This document shows, one piece after another, positions 1-6,568 of a DNA stretch of 6,658 bases. Made by a program: the position numbers and the translations under genes. The DNA lies in NCBI GenBank assembly GCA_018714645.1, contig DVND01000148.1, forward strand, positions 1 to 6,658, written 5' to 3'. Each line of letters opens with the position of its first letter. Position 1 is the first letter of the stretch. This stretch comes from Candidatus Avimonoglobus intestinipullorum (GTDB lineage Bacteria; Bacillota; Clostridia; UBA1381). The notes beneath the pieces were generated by a model. It was not told where the DNA came from and ran no database searches. It worked only from the letters and a program-made list of their open reading frames with translations.

Positions 1-56
1 GTATATTGATAGACCGGCGTCCCGTCAGGCATCTTCCCATACTCCCGTATCTCCAT
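1..56 (-). CDS. Galactose mutarotase / aldose 1-epimerase, N-terminal fragment (runs off window)
   Basis: Read on the minus strand from the ATG at 56-54, the visible codons give MEIREYGKMPDGTPVYQYT before the window ends. The 'G..PDG.PV..YT' pattern close to the N-terminus is typical of aldose 1-epimerases (galactose mutarotases), which interconvert alpha and beta anomers of galactose or glucose in the cytoplasm, usually for the Leloir pathway. Only 19 residues are visible, so the catalytic His and Glu residues cannot be checked and the call rests on the N-terminal pattern alone. The start is well supported: AGGGAG at 69-64 lies 7 nt before the ATG. The gene lies 66 nt downstream of the gerM-like gene on the same strand, with a possible promoter of its own between them. 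Confidence 0.55.
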   Translation of the reverse strand, partial: MEIREYGKMPDGTPVYQY

Positions 57-83
57 GCAACCACTCCCTTTTGTTTTTTCCTC

Positions 84-112
84 ATTTTATCAGAAAACCC
101 AAAAATCTGCAA
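84..112 (-). promoter_or_regulatory. Possible sigma-A-type promoter for the mutarotase gene
   Basis: On the minus strand TTGCAG (112-107) is followed after 17 nt by TAAAAT (89-84), preceded by TG one base upstream (extended -10). The -10 matches the consensus at 5 of 6 positions, but the -35 only at 3. Transcription would start near 77, leaving about 20 nt of leader with the AGGGAG ribosome site. No terminator hairpin is visible between gerM and this gene, so read-through from gerM is also possible. Confidence 0.4.
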
Positions 113-122
113 GCATTAAATA

Positions 123-629
123 TTAAATAAGGTAATCGGGGATAAATGTCTCCCGCATGTCGATAAAGCCCTTGAGCTTACTTTCCTCTTTGCCCTCAAT
201 GGTAAACCGCACATTGCTGATCCCCTCCACCGACGTCAATGAATTGACGATGGAATACACCAGCAGAATCTCATGCTGGCGTTCATCAGAGGTATACTGC
301 TCCACAAAGGATTTTTTCAAATCCACATAGGCGATATTGTGCTCTACTTTGACTGTCATGCATTTTTTTACATTGGGGATCAGCCGCAGGATCTTTTCAT
401 TTTCGTCGCGCCCTTTGATCAATTCCTCCAGCACTTTCTCCGCCGCTTTCTGCCGCGAAACCCGCCCCACATTGTATTCCGTTTTCATCAGCCGGAGCAT
501 CTGGCTGTCCACAAAATACAACTCCACGTTTGGGTTGCTGATCCGCGCAGTCTGCACACTGCCTGTCCTGCTCCCCGCCGCAAAGGCAAGCAGAATAAAA
601 ATACTGATAATCACCGTCATCTTCCGCAT
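123..629 (-). CDS. GerMN-domain sporulation/germination protein (GerM-like), membrane-anchored
   Basis: The product is 168 residues. Residues 1-3 are basic, about 5-19 form a hydrophobic segment (uncleaved anchor or signal peptide), and about 35-168 match the GerMN fold: 'ELYFVDS', 'AAEKVLEELIKG' (62-73), 'LIPNV', 'AYVDLKKSF' (100-108), 'EILLVYSIVNSLT' (120-132), and a final 'FIDMRETFIPDYLI'. In Bacillus subtilis GerM has two such domains and helps assemble the SpoIIIA-SpoIIQ channel between mother cell and forespore; a similar role here is inference. There is one domain only, and where a lipobox Cys might stand the sequence is AAGS (17-20). The only Cys is residue 90. I chose the ATG at 629 because GAGG (642-639) lies 9 nt before it. 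A GTG at 644 would add five residues but has no ribosome site. The gene lies downstream of the TSCPD gene on the same strand and has a sigma-E-like promoter. Confidence 0.85.
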   Translation of the reverse strand: MRKMTVIISIFILLAFAAGSRTGSVQTARISNPNVELYFVDSQMLRLMKTEYNVGRVSRQKAAEKVLEELIKGRDENEKILRLIPNVKKCMTVKVEHNIAYVDLKKSFVEQYTSDERQHEILLVYSIVNSLTSVEGISNVRFTIEGKEESKLKGFIDMRETFIPDYLI

Positions 630-677
630 AAAAAAATACCTCACATAAAGATTCGTCTATAATCAGTATATGAGGTA
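630..677 (-). terminator. Hairpin plus U-tract upstream of gerM: terminator of the TSCPD gene that also covers the gerM ribosome site
   Basis: In minus-strand RNA, arm 677-667 (UACCUCAUAUA) pairs with 647-637 (UAUGUGAGGUA) over 11 positions, one of them a U-G wobble. After a 2x2 internal loop, GAUU (664-661) pairs with AAUC (653-650) around the 7-nt loop AUAGACG. Seven U residues (636-630) follow directly. The hairpin begins 30 nt after the TSCPD stop codon, the usual place for an intrinsic terminator, although the stem is AU-rich and may be leaky. The GAGG ribosome site of gerM (642-639) lies in the 3' arm, so any read-through message would have this site paired. Confidence 0.55.
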
Positions 678-693
678 AAATTGCAATATATTC
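665..693 (-). promoter_or_regulatory. Candidate sigma-E (mother-cell sporulation) promoter for gerM
   Basis: On the minus strand GAATATA (693-687) is followed after exactly 14 nt by CATATACT (672-665). Compared with the B. subtilis sigma-E consensus KMATATT-N14-CATACAMT, 6 of 7 and 7 of 8 positions match. B. subtilis gerM is expressed in the mother cell under sigma-E, so the match fits the gene. Transcription would begin near 658-657, inside the loop of the hairpin, leaving a leader of about 28 nt with GAGG unpaired. The consensus is AT-rich, so chance matches in AT-rich gaps are possible. Confidence 0.5.
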
Positions 694-706
694 CAAAAAA
701 ACAAAA

Positions 707-964
707 TTAACGTTCCTGCTCCAGGCTTTTTTCCAAAGCGCGGGCCAATTGATCGGGACAGGAAGTGCCGCGGCCGCTGCAGTCCGTCCCTTTTAACCTT
801 TTGATAACCTCCCGCACCTCCATGCCCTCCACCAGCTTGGAAATGCCCTGGGTGTTCCCATTGCAGCCCCTTGTGAACTGCACATTTTTCACAATCCCGT
901 CTTCCACTTCAAAATCGATGGCGCTGGAACAGACCCCCTGAGGCCTGTATGTAAATCTTGCCAT
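707..964 (-). CDS. Small TSCPD-domain protein (TIGR03905-like)
   Basis: This 85-residue cytoplasmic protein carries the motif TSCPD at 67-71, the signature of the domain found at the C-terminus of adenosylcobalamin-dependent (class II) ribonucleotide reductases and in small stand-alone proteins. Its four Cys are C12 ('GVCSS'), C34 ('RGCNGN'), C62 ('TDCSG') and C69. They look suited to binding a metal such as zinc, but this is inference, and the function of the stand-alone family is not known to me. The N-terminal 'ARFTYRPQGVCS' is typical. I take the ATG at 964 as start. AGGAG (979-975) lies 10 nt before it, rather long, while the alternative GTG at 973, three codons earlier, would be only 1 nt from AGGAG, too close to use. 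The gene has a strong sigma-A-type promoter facing away from secA and probably ends at the hairpin at 677-630. Confidence 0.85.
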   Translation of the reverse strand: MARFTYRPQGVCSSAIDFEVEDGIVKNVQFTRGCNGNTQGISKLVEGMEVREVIKRLKGTDCSGRGTSCPDQLARALEKSLEQER

Positions 965-995
965 AACAATCACACTCCTAATCCGTATTGTATTA

Positions 996-1024
996 ATTAT
1001 ATACCAAATTTGTTACAACTTCAA
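996..1024 (-). promoter_or_regulatory. Sigma-A-type promoter of the TSCPD gene
   Basis: On the minus strand TTGAAG (1024-1019) and a perfect TATAAT (1001-996) are separated by 17 nt, the ideal spacing. Transcription would start near 989, giving a leader of about 25 nt that contains AGGAG at 979-975. The promoter is divergent from that of secA. Confidence 0.7.
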
Positions 1025-1087
1025 GATTTTTATTCGCAACGTTTTAGAAAAAAACATAAAAAAACAGTAGTAATTTTTTACCTGTTG

Positions 1088-1096
1088 TGTTATAAT
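1088..1096 (+). promoter_or_regulatory. Extended -10 promoter of the secA operon
   Basis: TG at 1088-1089, one base, then a perfect TATAAT at 1091-1096 form an extended -10 element. A -35 at 17 nt spacing would be TAGTAA (1068-1073), a poor match, as expected for an extended -10 promoter. An A-rich stretch at about 1045-1064 could serve as an UP element. Transcription would begin near 1103, giving a secA leader of about 57 nt. Confidence 0.6.
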
Positions 1097-1110
1097 AGAA
1101 AATGATATGC

Positions 1111-1126
1111 TGCGGAAACTTCCGCA
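1111..1126 (+). promoter_or_regulatory. Hairpin in the secA 5' leader
   Basis: TGCGGAA (1111-1117) and TTCCGCA (1120-1126) are perfect inverted repeats separated by AC, giving in practice a 6-bp stem with a 4-nt loop. No U-tract follows, so it is not a terminator. It lies about 8 nt after the predicted transcription start and ends 21 nt before the secA ribosome site. It could stabilise the message end or be an operator; the sequence alone does not decide. Confidence 0.4.
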
Positions 1127-1159
1127 ACATTGTATTTAAAGATACGTAGGAGTGAGTAT

Positions 1160-3877
1160 ATGGGAATTCTTGATAAACTGTTCGGGTCGTATTCCGACCG
1201 CGAATTAAAGCGCGTCCGTCCGATTGCGGACAGGGTCCTTGCGCTGGATGAGGACATGCAGAAGCTGTCGGACGCAGAGCTGAAAGCAAAAACCGCCGAA
1301 TTTAAGGAACGGTTAGCGGGCGGTGAAACCCTGGATGATTTGCTCCCGGAGGCGTTTGCCGTCATGCGTGAGGCGAGCTGGCGCGTACTGGGCATGAAAC
1401 ACTTCCCGGTGCAGGTCATCGGCGGCGTCATCCTGCATCAGGGACGGATCGCCGAAATGAAAACAGGCGAAGGGAAAACACTGGTGTCAACGCTGCCGGC
1501 ATACCTGAACGCGCTGACAGGGAAAGGGGTACATATCGTTACCGTAAACGATTACCTCGCAAAGCGCGACAGCGAATGGATGGGCAAGGTCTACCGCTTC
1601 CTGGGCCTGACCGTGGGGTTGATCATCCACGATTTGGACAATGACCAGCGGCGCGAAGCCTATGCCGCTGACGTCACCTACGGGACAAATAATGAGCTGG
1701 GTTTTGACTATCTGCGGGACAATATGGTCATTTATAAGGAACAGATGGTGCAGCGCGGGCACAATTACGCCATCGTCGACGAGGTGGACTCCATTTTGAT
1801 TGACGAAGCGCGCACGCCGCTGATCATCTCCGGCATGGGCGAAGGGGCGAACGATCTGTACCGCGCGGCGGACGCTTTTGTGAAGCGCCTGAAAAAGCTG
1901 GTAGTCACAGAGCATGACGACAAACAGCTGGACGAGGATGTGGACGCGGATTATATCGTCGATGAAAAGGCGAAAACCGCCGTTCTGACCGATTCCGGTA
2001 TCGCCAAAGCGGAGCAGGCCTTTGGCATCGAAAACCTTTCCGACCCCGCAAATATGAAAATACAGCACCATATTAACCAGGCGCTGCAGGCCAACGGCGT
2101 CATGCACCGTGACAAGCAGTATGTGGTGACCGACGGCCAGGTGATGATTGTCGATGAATTTACGGGCCGTATCATGCCGGGCCGCCGGTATTCGGACGGC
2201 TTGCACCAGGCAATTGAAGCAAAAGAGGGCGTGAAAGTGGAAAACGAGAGCCGCACGCTGGCGACAATCACCTTCCAGAATTTCTTCCGCCTGTATAAAA
2301 AACTGTCCGGTATGACGGGTACGGCACTTACAGAAGAGGAGGAATTCCAGCAGATTTACCGTTTGGACGTGGTCGCCGTTCCGACCAATAAGCCCATTAT
2401 CAGGATTGACGAGCATGACTCTGTCTACAAAACGGAGGCCGGGAAATTCAAGGCGGTAATCGAACAAATCAAGGCATGTAACGCAAAGGGCCAGCCTGTG
2501 CTGGTAGGTACGGTCAATATCGATAAATCCGAGCTGCTGTCCGGCCTGTTGAAACGGCAGGGCATCAAGCATGAAGTCCTGAATGCAAAATTCCATGCGA
2601 AGGAAGCGGAAATCGTCGCGCAGGCGGGCAAAAAAGGCGCGGTTACCATCGCCACCAACATGGCGGGCCGCGGGACGGACATCATCCTGGGCGGCAACGC
2701 GGAATACATGGCGAAGCATGAGCTTGCCAAGCAGGGCATGTCGGACGAGCTGATTGCGGAAGCGACCGGTTATGCGGATACGGACGATGAGGAAATCATC
2801 GCCGCACGAAAACAGTATCAAGATCTGTACAATAAATTTAAAGAAGAACTCAAACCGGAACAGGAAGAAGTCATCAAGGCGGGCGGCCTGTTCATTATCG
2901 GCACCGAACGGCACGAATCCCGCCGTATTGATAACCAGCTCCGCGGCCGTTCCGGGCGGCAGGGCGACCCGGGCGCATCCCGGTTCTTCCTCTCGCTGGA
3001 AGACGACCTGATGCGTATTTTCGGCTCCGACCGGGTCAAGAAAATGGTGGAATCCCTGGGGCTCCCGGAGGATGAACCAATCGAGGCAAAAATGCTGACC
3101 AAAGCCATCGAAAACGCCCAGAAAAATCTGGAAAGCAGGAATTTTGACGCGCGTAAGCATGTGCTCCAATATGACGAAGTCATGAACGAGCAGCGGAAAA
3201 TCATCTATAAGCAGCGCCAGGATGTATTAGACGGCACGGATCTCAGCGCTACCATCAAGGGGATGATGGAAGCTGTGATTGACAGCGCCATCGCGGACTA
3301 TATCGGTATTACGGATATCCCGGAGGAATGGAACCTCAAGGCGCTGACGGAATTTGCAAACAACACATTAGACGCCCGCGGCGAATTTGAGGTCAAGGAT
3401 GACGAGCTGGATACCATCGATAAGGATGAAATCAAAAACCGCCTGATGGAAATCGGCAAAAAGCGATACGCGGAGCAGGAGGAAACCTTCGGCGCAAGCA
3501 TGCGCGAGTTGGAGCGTGTCGTGATGCTGCGCGTTGTGGATACGCTGTGGATGGACCACCTGGACGAAATGGAACACGTCAAGCGGGAAATCGGCCTGCG
3601 CGCATACGGGCAGCATGACCCGGTTGTGGAATACAAAATGGTTGGCAGCGAGCTGTATGCCGGCATGCTGGACGCCATCAAGCGCGATACGGTGCGTTAT
3701 GTCCTGTTCGCCCGCCCGCGGATCGAAATCAAGCGGGAACAGGTGGCAAAGCCCATGGATACCGGCGGCGACGGGTCTCTGGGGAAACAGCCCGCAAAAT
3801 CGAAAAAAACGCCGGGGCGGAATGATCCCTGCCCCTGCGGCAGCGGTAAAAAATACAAGCATTGCTGCGGCAAATAA
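1160..3877 (+). CDS. secA: Preprotein translocase ATPase SecA
   Basis: SecA is the ATP-driven motor that pushes unfolded preproteins through the SecYEG channel of the cytoplasmic membrane. The 905-residue product is full length. Visible motifs in order: Walker A MKTGEGKT (100-107), 'TNNELGFDYLRD' (176-187), Walker B DEVD (207-210) followed by 'SILIDEARTPLIISG', the preprotein-crosslinking region (about 220-370), 'SGMTGTA' (383-389), 'TNMAGRGTDIILGGN' (499-513) and 'GTERHESRRIDNQLRGRSGRQGDPG' (581-605) of the second helicase fold, the helical scaffold and wing (about 610-850), and the C-terminal zinc finger with C891, C893, C902 and C903, which contacts SecB or ribosomes. A charged insertion (about 513-572) separates the last two helicase motifs. 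I chose the ATG at 1160 because AGGAG (1148-1152) lies 7 nt before it and MGILDKLFG is the family N-terminus; the frame is open back to a TTG at 1130. secA is first in an operon with the WG gene and prfB. Confidence 0.98.
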   Translation: MGILDKLFGSYSDRELKRVRPIADRVLALDEDMQKLSDAELKAKTAEFKERLAGGETLDDLLPEAFAVMREASWRVLGMKHFPVQVIGGVILHQGRIAEMKTGEGKTLVSTLPAYLNALTGKGVHIVTVNDYLAKRDSEWMGKVYRFLGLTVGLIIHDLDNDQRREAYAADVTYGTNNELGFDYLRDNMVIYKEQMVQRGHNYAIVDEVDSILIDEARTPLIISGMGEGANDLYRAADAFVKRLKKLVVTEHDDKQLDEDVDADYIVDEKAKTAVLTDSGIAKAEQAFGIENLSDPANMKIQHHINQALQANGVMHRDKQYVVTDGQVMIVDEFTGRIMPGRRYSDGLHQAIEAKEGVKVENESRTLATITFQNFFRLYKKLSGMTGTALTEEEEFQQIYRLDVVAVPTNKPIIRIDEHDSVYKTEAGKFKAVIEQIKACNAKGQPVLVGTVNIDKSELLSGLLKRQGIKHEVLNAKFHAKEAEIVAQAGKKGAVTIATNMAGRGTDIILGGNAEYMAKHELAKQGMSDELIAEATGYADTDDEEIIAARKQYQDLYNKFKEELKPEQEEVIKAGGLFIIGTERHESRRIDNQLRGRSGRQGDPGASRFFLSLEDDLMRIFGSDRVKKMVESLGLPEDEPIEAKMLTKAIENAQKNLESRNFDARKHVLQYDEVMNEQRKIIYKQRQDVLDGTDLSATIKGMMEAVIDSAIADYIGITDIPEEWNLKALTEFANNTLDARGEFEVKDDELDTIDKDEIKNRLMEIGKKRYAEQEETFGASMRELERVVMLRVVDTLWMDHLDEMEHVKREIGLRAYGQHDPVVEYKMVGSELYAGMLDAIKRDTVRYVLFARPRIEIKREQVAKPMDTGGDGSLGKQPAKSKKTPGRNDPCPCGSGKKYKHCCGK

Positions 3878-3920
3878 ATATAAAGCGGTTGATGCGATAT
3901 ATGGAAGGGGGTAAATAGCA

Positions 3921-5435
3921 ATGAAACGAAAACTGCTCGGGCTGTTGATGGCGGCAGCGCTTTTTGCGGTGCAGCCTGCCGGGATGGCGGAACAGGCCGC
4001 AAGCACGTTATATGACGGCTTGCAGATCGTGCAGGAAGAAGGCAAATACGGATATGCAGACAGCCAGGGGGATATCCTGGTCCCGCCGGAATATGACGAA
4101 GCCAGGGAATTCCAGCCGGACGGCAGCGGTTTCGCAGCAGTAAAGAAAGACGGCCGGTGGGGATACATGGAATATCCGTTGCTGGCGGCGAACCAGGATG
4201 GCTCCCCCATCGTGCATTGGATAGACGGCGCGGATCAATTGGGTGATTTTCATGACGGCTATGCCCTGGTATTCTACAGCACTTCCTTTTCCCTGATCAA
4301 CACGCAGTTTGAAGAGGTGCTGGGCGGGCCATATGATTATATCGAACAGGATGAACAGTATTTCCTGTTGTCCCAGCAAGGGAAAAAGGGCGTATTTCAA
4401 TATGACGGGACGCCCATCCTCCCCTTGGAGTATGATGAAATCTATACGGAAAAAATGGAATCGGAGATTCTTTGGTTCCGTGTAAAGAAGGATGGGAAAT
4501 ACGGCCTGTACAATTTAGACGGCAGCGAGGTCTTGCCCTGTGTTTATGACGATCTGCAGCTTTCTCCCAATGCGACAGATGTACTCGTAGCGGCGAAGGA
4601 CGGCCGGTATGGGATCCTGGCTCTGACGGAGGAACGGGTGCCCTTCATCTATGATGAAATCCAGCCGGATGGCGACGGATACCTGATAAAGCTTGATGGG
4701 AAGTACGGCTTGCTGCGGGCGGATTTCTCGCAGCTTGTCCCTCCGGTCTATGACGAAATCGGGAGCCTGTATACGCAGGATACCCCCCGCCCTGTAAAGC
4801 GGGACGGCTTATATGGATATATCGACGTAAACGGCACAGAGGTGATCCCACCTCAGTTTGATGCGGCATTCTGGTTTCGGAACGGCGTGGCGGTGGTGCA
4901 GCAAAATGGAAAATACGGCTGCATTAATGCAAGGGGCCAGTTTGTGATCCCGCCGGAATACGACCGCATTGAAATCCCGGTCGGGGGCGAGGCATACATG
5001 GAAAAGGACGGCGTCCAAATGCCGTTTGTGAATCCGATGTCTTTGGATTCCAACGTCCCGGACGCCGGGAATTACATGGTCCTGCAAATCGGCACCTATG
5101 CGATGTATACCGGGGCTTATGTGGATTTGGATGCAGCCCCGGTGCTGCTGGAAGACCGTACATTCGTCCCCATGCGCGCCATTGTGGAGCATCTGGGGGG
5201 CACGGCGGATTGGCAGGCGGACACGCAGACCGCCCTGTTTACATGGAACGGGACAACGGTTTCACTGCAAATCGGCAGCGATACGGCGACCGTCAACGGA
5301 GAAGCGCGCCCGCTGGATGCGGCGCCCTGGATCGAAAACGACCGCACCATGTTACCCCTCCGGTTTATTATGGAAAACCTGGGAACGGAAGTAAGCTGGG
5401 ATGGTCTGACCCAGAAAATAACAATAACCTATTAA
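3921..5435 (+). CDS. Exported WG-repeat protein with C-terminal copper-amine-oxidase-N domain
   Basis: This 504-residue protein starts with a signal peptide (basic MKRK, hydrophobic about 5-20, likely cleavage after GMA at 23), so it acts outside the membrane. Residues about 38-350 hold at least eight WG repeats, each a 'DGKYGy...G..v.PP.YDei' unit, with the core GYG-like motif near 41-45, 78-82, 154-159, 191-197, 227-232, 259-265, 295-300 and 329-334. A more degenerate stretch lies at about 85-145. Residues about 385-504 match the copper amine oxidase N-terminal-like domain, built of two halves with 'DRTFVPMRAIVEHLGG' (412-427) and 'DRTMLPLRFIMENLG' (474-488). Such domains are common in clostridial exported proteins and are thought to bind cell wall or partner proteins; no catalytic residues are present. 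The precise function is unknown. A G-rich ribosome site (about 3904-3912) precedes the ATG. The gene sits 43 nt after secA and 13 nt before prfB. Confidence 0.9.
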   Translation: MKRKLLGLLMAAALFAVQPAGMAEQAASTLYDGLQIVQEEGKYGYADSQGDILVPPEYDEAREFQPDGSGFAAVKKDGRWGYMEYPLLAANQDGSPIVHWIDGADQLGDFHDGYALVFYSTSFSLINTQFEEVLGGPYDYIEQDEQYFLLSQQGKKGVFQYDGTPILPLEYDEIYTEKMESEILWFRVKKDGKYGLYNLDGSEVLPCVYDDLQLSPNATDVLVAAKDGRYGILALTEERVPFIYDEIQPDGDGYLIKLDGKYGLLRADFSQLVPPVYDEIGSLYTQDTPRPVKRDGLYGYIDVNGTEVIPPQFDAAFWFRNGVAVVQQNGKYGCINARGQFVIPPEYDRIEIPVGGEAYMEKDGVQMPFVNPMSLDSNVPDAGNYMVLQIGTYAMYTGAYVDLDAAPVLLEDRTFVPMRAIVEHLGGTADWQADTQTALFTWNGTTVSLQIGSDTATVNGEARPLDAAPWIENDRTMLPLRFIMENLGTEVSWDGLTQKITITY

Positions 5436-5439
5436 AGGA
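5434..5439 (+). promoter_or_regulatory. prfB ribosome binding site overlapping the stop codon of the WG gene
   Basis: AAAGGA at 5434-5439 lies 9 nt before the prfB ATG (5449) and overlaps the last bases of the upstream TAA (5433-5435). Ribosomes ending the WG gene are thus placed on the prfB start, which suggests translational coupling. Confidence 0.6.
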
Positions 5440-5448
5440 TGTGAAAAA

Positions 5449-6568
5449 ATGTTAGAATATGAGCAATACCGGCTCCAGCTTCAGGGGCTGGAAAAAAACA
5501 TTATGGAACTGAGGGATTCACTTTGACATTGCCGGTACGCAGGCGGAAATAGAGCGGCTGGAGCAGCAGAGCATGCAGGAGGGCTTCTGGGACGATATGG
5601 AGACCTCCCAGAAAATCCTGCAAAAAACCAAGCAGCTCAAGGACAAAGTTGAAAAATACAATAAATTGAAAACCTCCTGGGAGGATACGCTGGTTCTGAT
5701 TGACCTGGCAAATGAAGAAAACGATGAATCCATGCTTCCCGAAATCAAAAAAGCCGTGGAAACGGTGACGGCGGATTTGGAAAAAATGACGCTGGAGACG
5801 TTGCTTTCCGGCCACTATGATAAAAACAACGCCATCATGACGTTCCATGCGGGCGCGGGCGGCACAGAGGCGCAGGACTGGTGCGAGATGCTGCTGCGCA
5901 TGTACCAGATGTACGCGCAGAAAAACGGGTATGAATGCTCCACGCTGGATTTGCTTCCCGGCGACGACGCGGGCGTCAAAAGTGCGACTATCATGGTCAG
6001 CGGCTTAAATGCATACGGGTACCTGAAATCGGAAAAGGGCGTCCACCGCCTGGTCCGCATTTCCCCCTTTGACGCGTCCGGCCGGCGGCATACCTCCTTC
6101 GCTTCCATCGAAGTCATGCCGGAAATTGACGACGATGTGGAAATCAACATCCGCCCGGAGGATTTAAAAGTGGACACGTACCGGGCCAGCGGCGCAGGCG
6201 GCCAGCATATCAATAAAACCGATTCCGCCATCCGCATCACCCATATCCCCACAGGCGTTGTCGTCTCCTGCCAGACGCAGCGCTCCCAGCACCAGAACCG
6301 CGAATACGCGATGCGGATGCTGAAATCGAAGCTGGCGGAAATCGCGGAACAGCAGCAGAAGGAAAAAATAGAGGATATCAAGGGCGTGCAAAAGGAAATC
6401 GCATGGGGCAGCCAAATCCGCTCCTATGTATTCCATCCCTATAACCTGGTCAAGGATCACCGCACCGGCTTTGAAATGGGCAATATCGGCGCGGTGATGG
6501 ACGGCGATCTGGATGGGTTTATCCATGCTTATCTGAAAGCCGCAAGCCTTGGGCAATTAGAAAAATAA
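5449..6568 (+). CDS. prfB: Peptide chain release factor 2 (RF2), expressed by programmed +1 frameshift
   Basis: RF2 ends translation at UAA and UGA by releasing the finished peptide from the ribosome. The reading frame is in two parts. Codons 1-25 (5449-5523, MLEYEQYRLQLQGLEKNIME to RDSL) end at an in-frame TGA (5524-5526). Skipping T5524 continues at GAC 5525 to the TAA at 6566-6568, giving 372 residues, the normal RF2 length. The slip site CTT TGA C is the canonical one. With this start the decoding tripeptide SPF falls at 205-207 and the catalytic GGQ at 250-252, the same numbers as in E. coli RF2; residue 246 is Ala, as in most RF2s. 'FHAGAGGTEAQDW' and 'CQTQRSQHQNR' are further family motifs. 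Starting at the ATG at 5573 would lose 41 residues. The gene is last in the secA operon and followed by a strong terminator. Confidence 0.97.
5512..5527 (+). promoter_or_regulatory. prfB +1 frameshift signal (SD-like AGGG, slip codon CTT, stop TGA C)
   Basis: The codons read AGG GAT TCA CTT TGA C. The SD-like AGGG (5512-5515) stands with its AGG exactly three codons before the slip codon CTT (5521-5523), as in E. coli AGG GGG TAT CTT TGA C. Low RF2 lets the ribosome pause at UGA and slip to UUU/GAC, so RF2 limits its own synthesis. The SD-like element is weaker than the E. coli one (AGGGAT against AGGGGG), and the preceding codon is TCA instead of TAT. Confidence 0.95.

Noticed and set aside
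1130..1159. Upstream extension of secA to a TTG at 1130
   Set aside because: The ten extra residues have no ribosome site, and AGGAG is placed 7 nt before the ATG at 1160, which gives the family N-terminus MGILDKLFG.
1487..3169. Open frame of 560 codons on the minus strand inside secA
   Set aside because: It is antisense to conserved SecA motifs, shows no ribosome site or recognisable domain, and arises from the GC-rich third positions of secA codons.
3878..3920. Terminator or separate promoter between secA and the WG gene
   Set aside because: The 43-nt gap has no hairpin with a T-tract and no convincing -35/-10 pair.
3368..4210. Open frame of 280 codons on the minus strand across the secA/WG-gene junction
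   Set aside because: It overlaps two well-supported genes on the other strand and contains no family signature.
4031..4990. DNA repeat array or CRISPR
   Set aside because: The repeats are diverged protein-level WG units within one reading frame; no identical DNA repeats or spacers are seen.
5524..5526. prfB as a pseudogene because of the in-frame TGA
   Set aside because: The context CTT TGA C with an upstream SD-like AGGG is the known RF2 frameshift signal, and all motifs downstream are intact.
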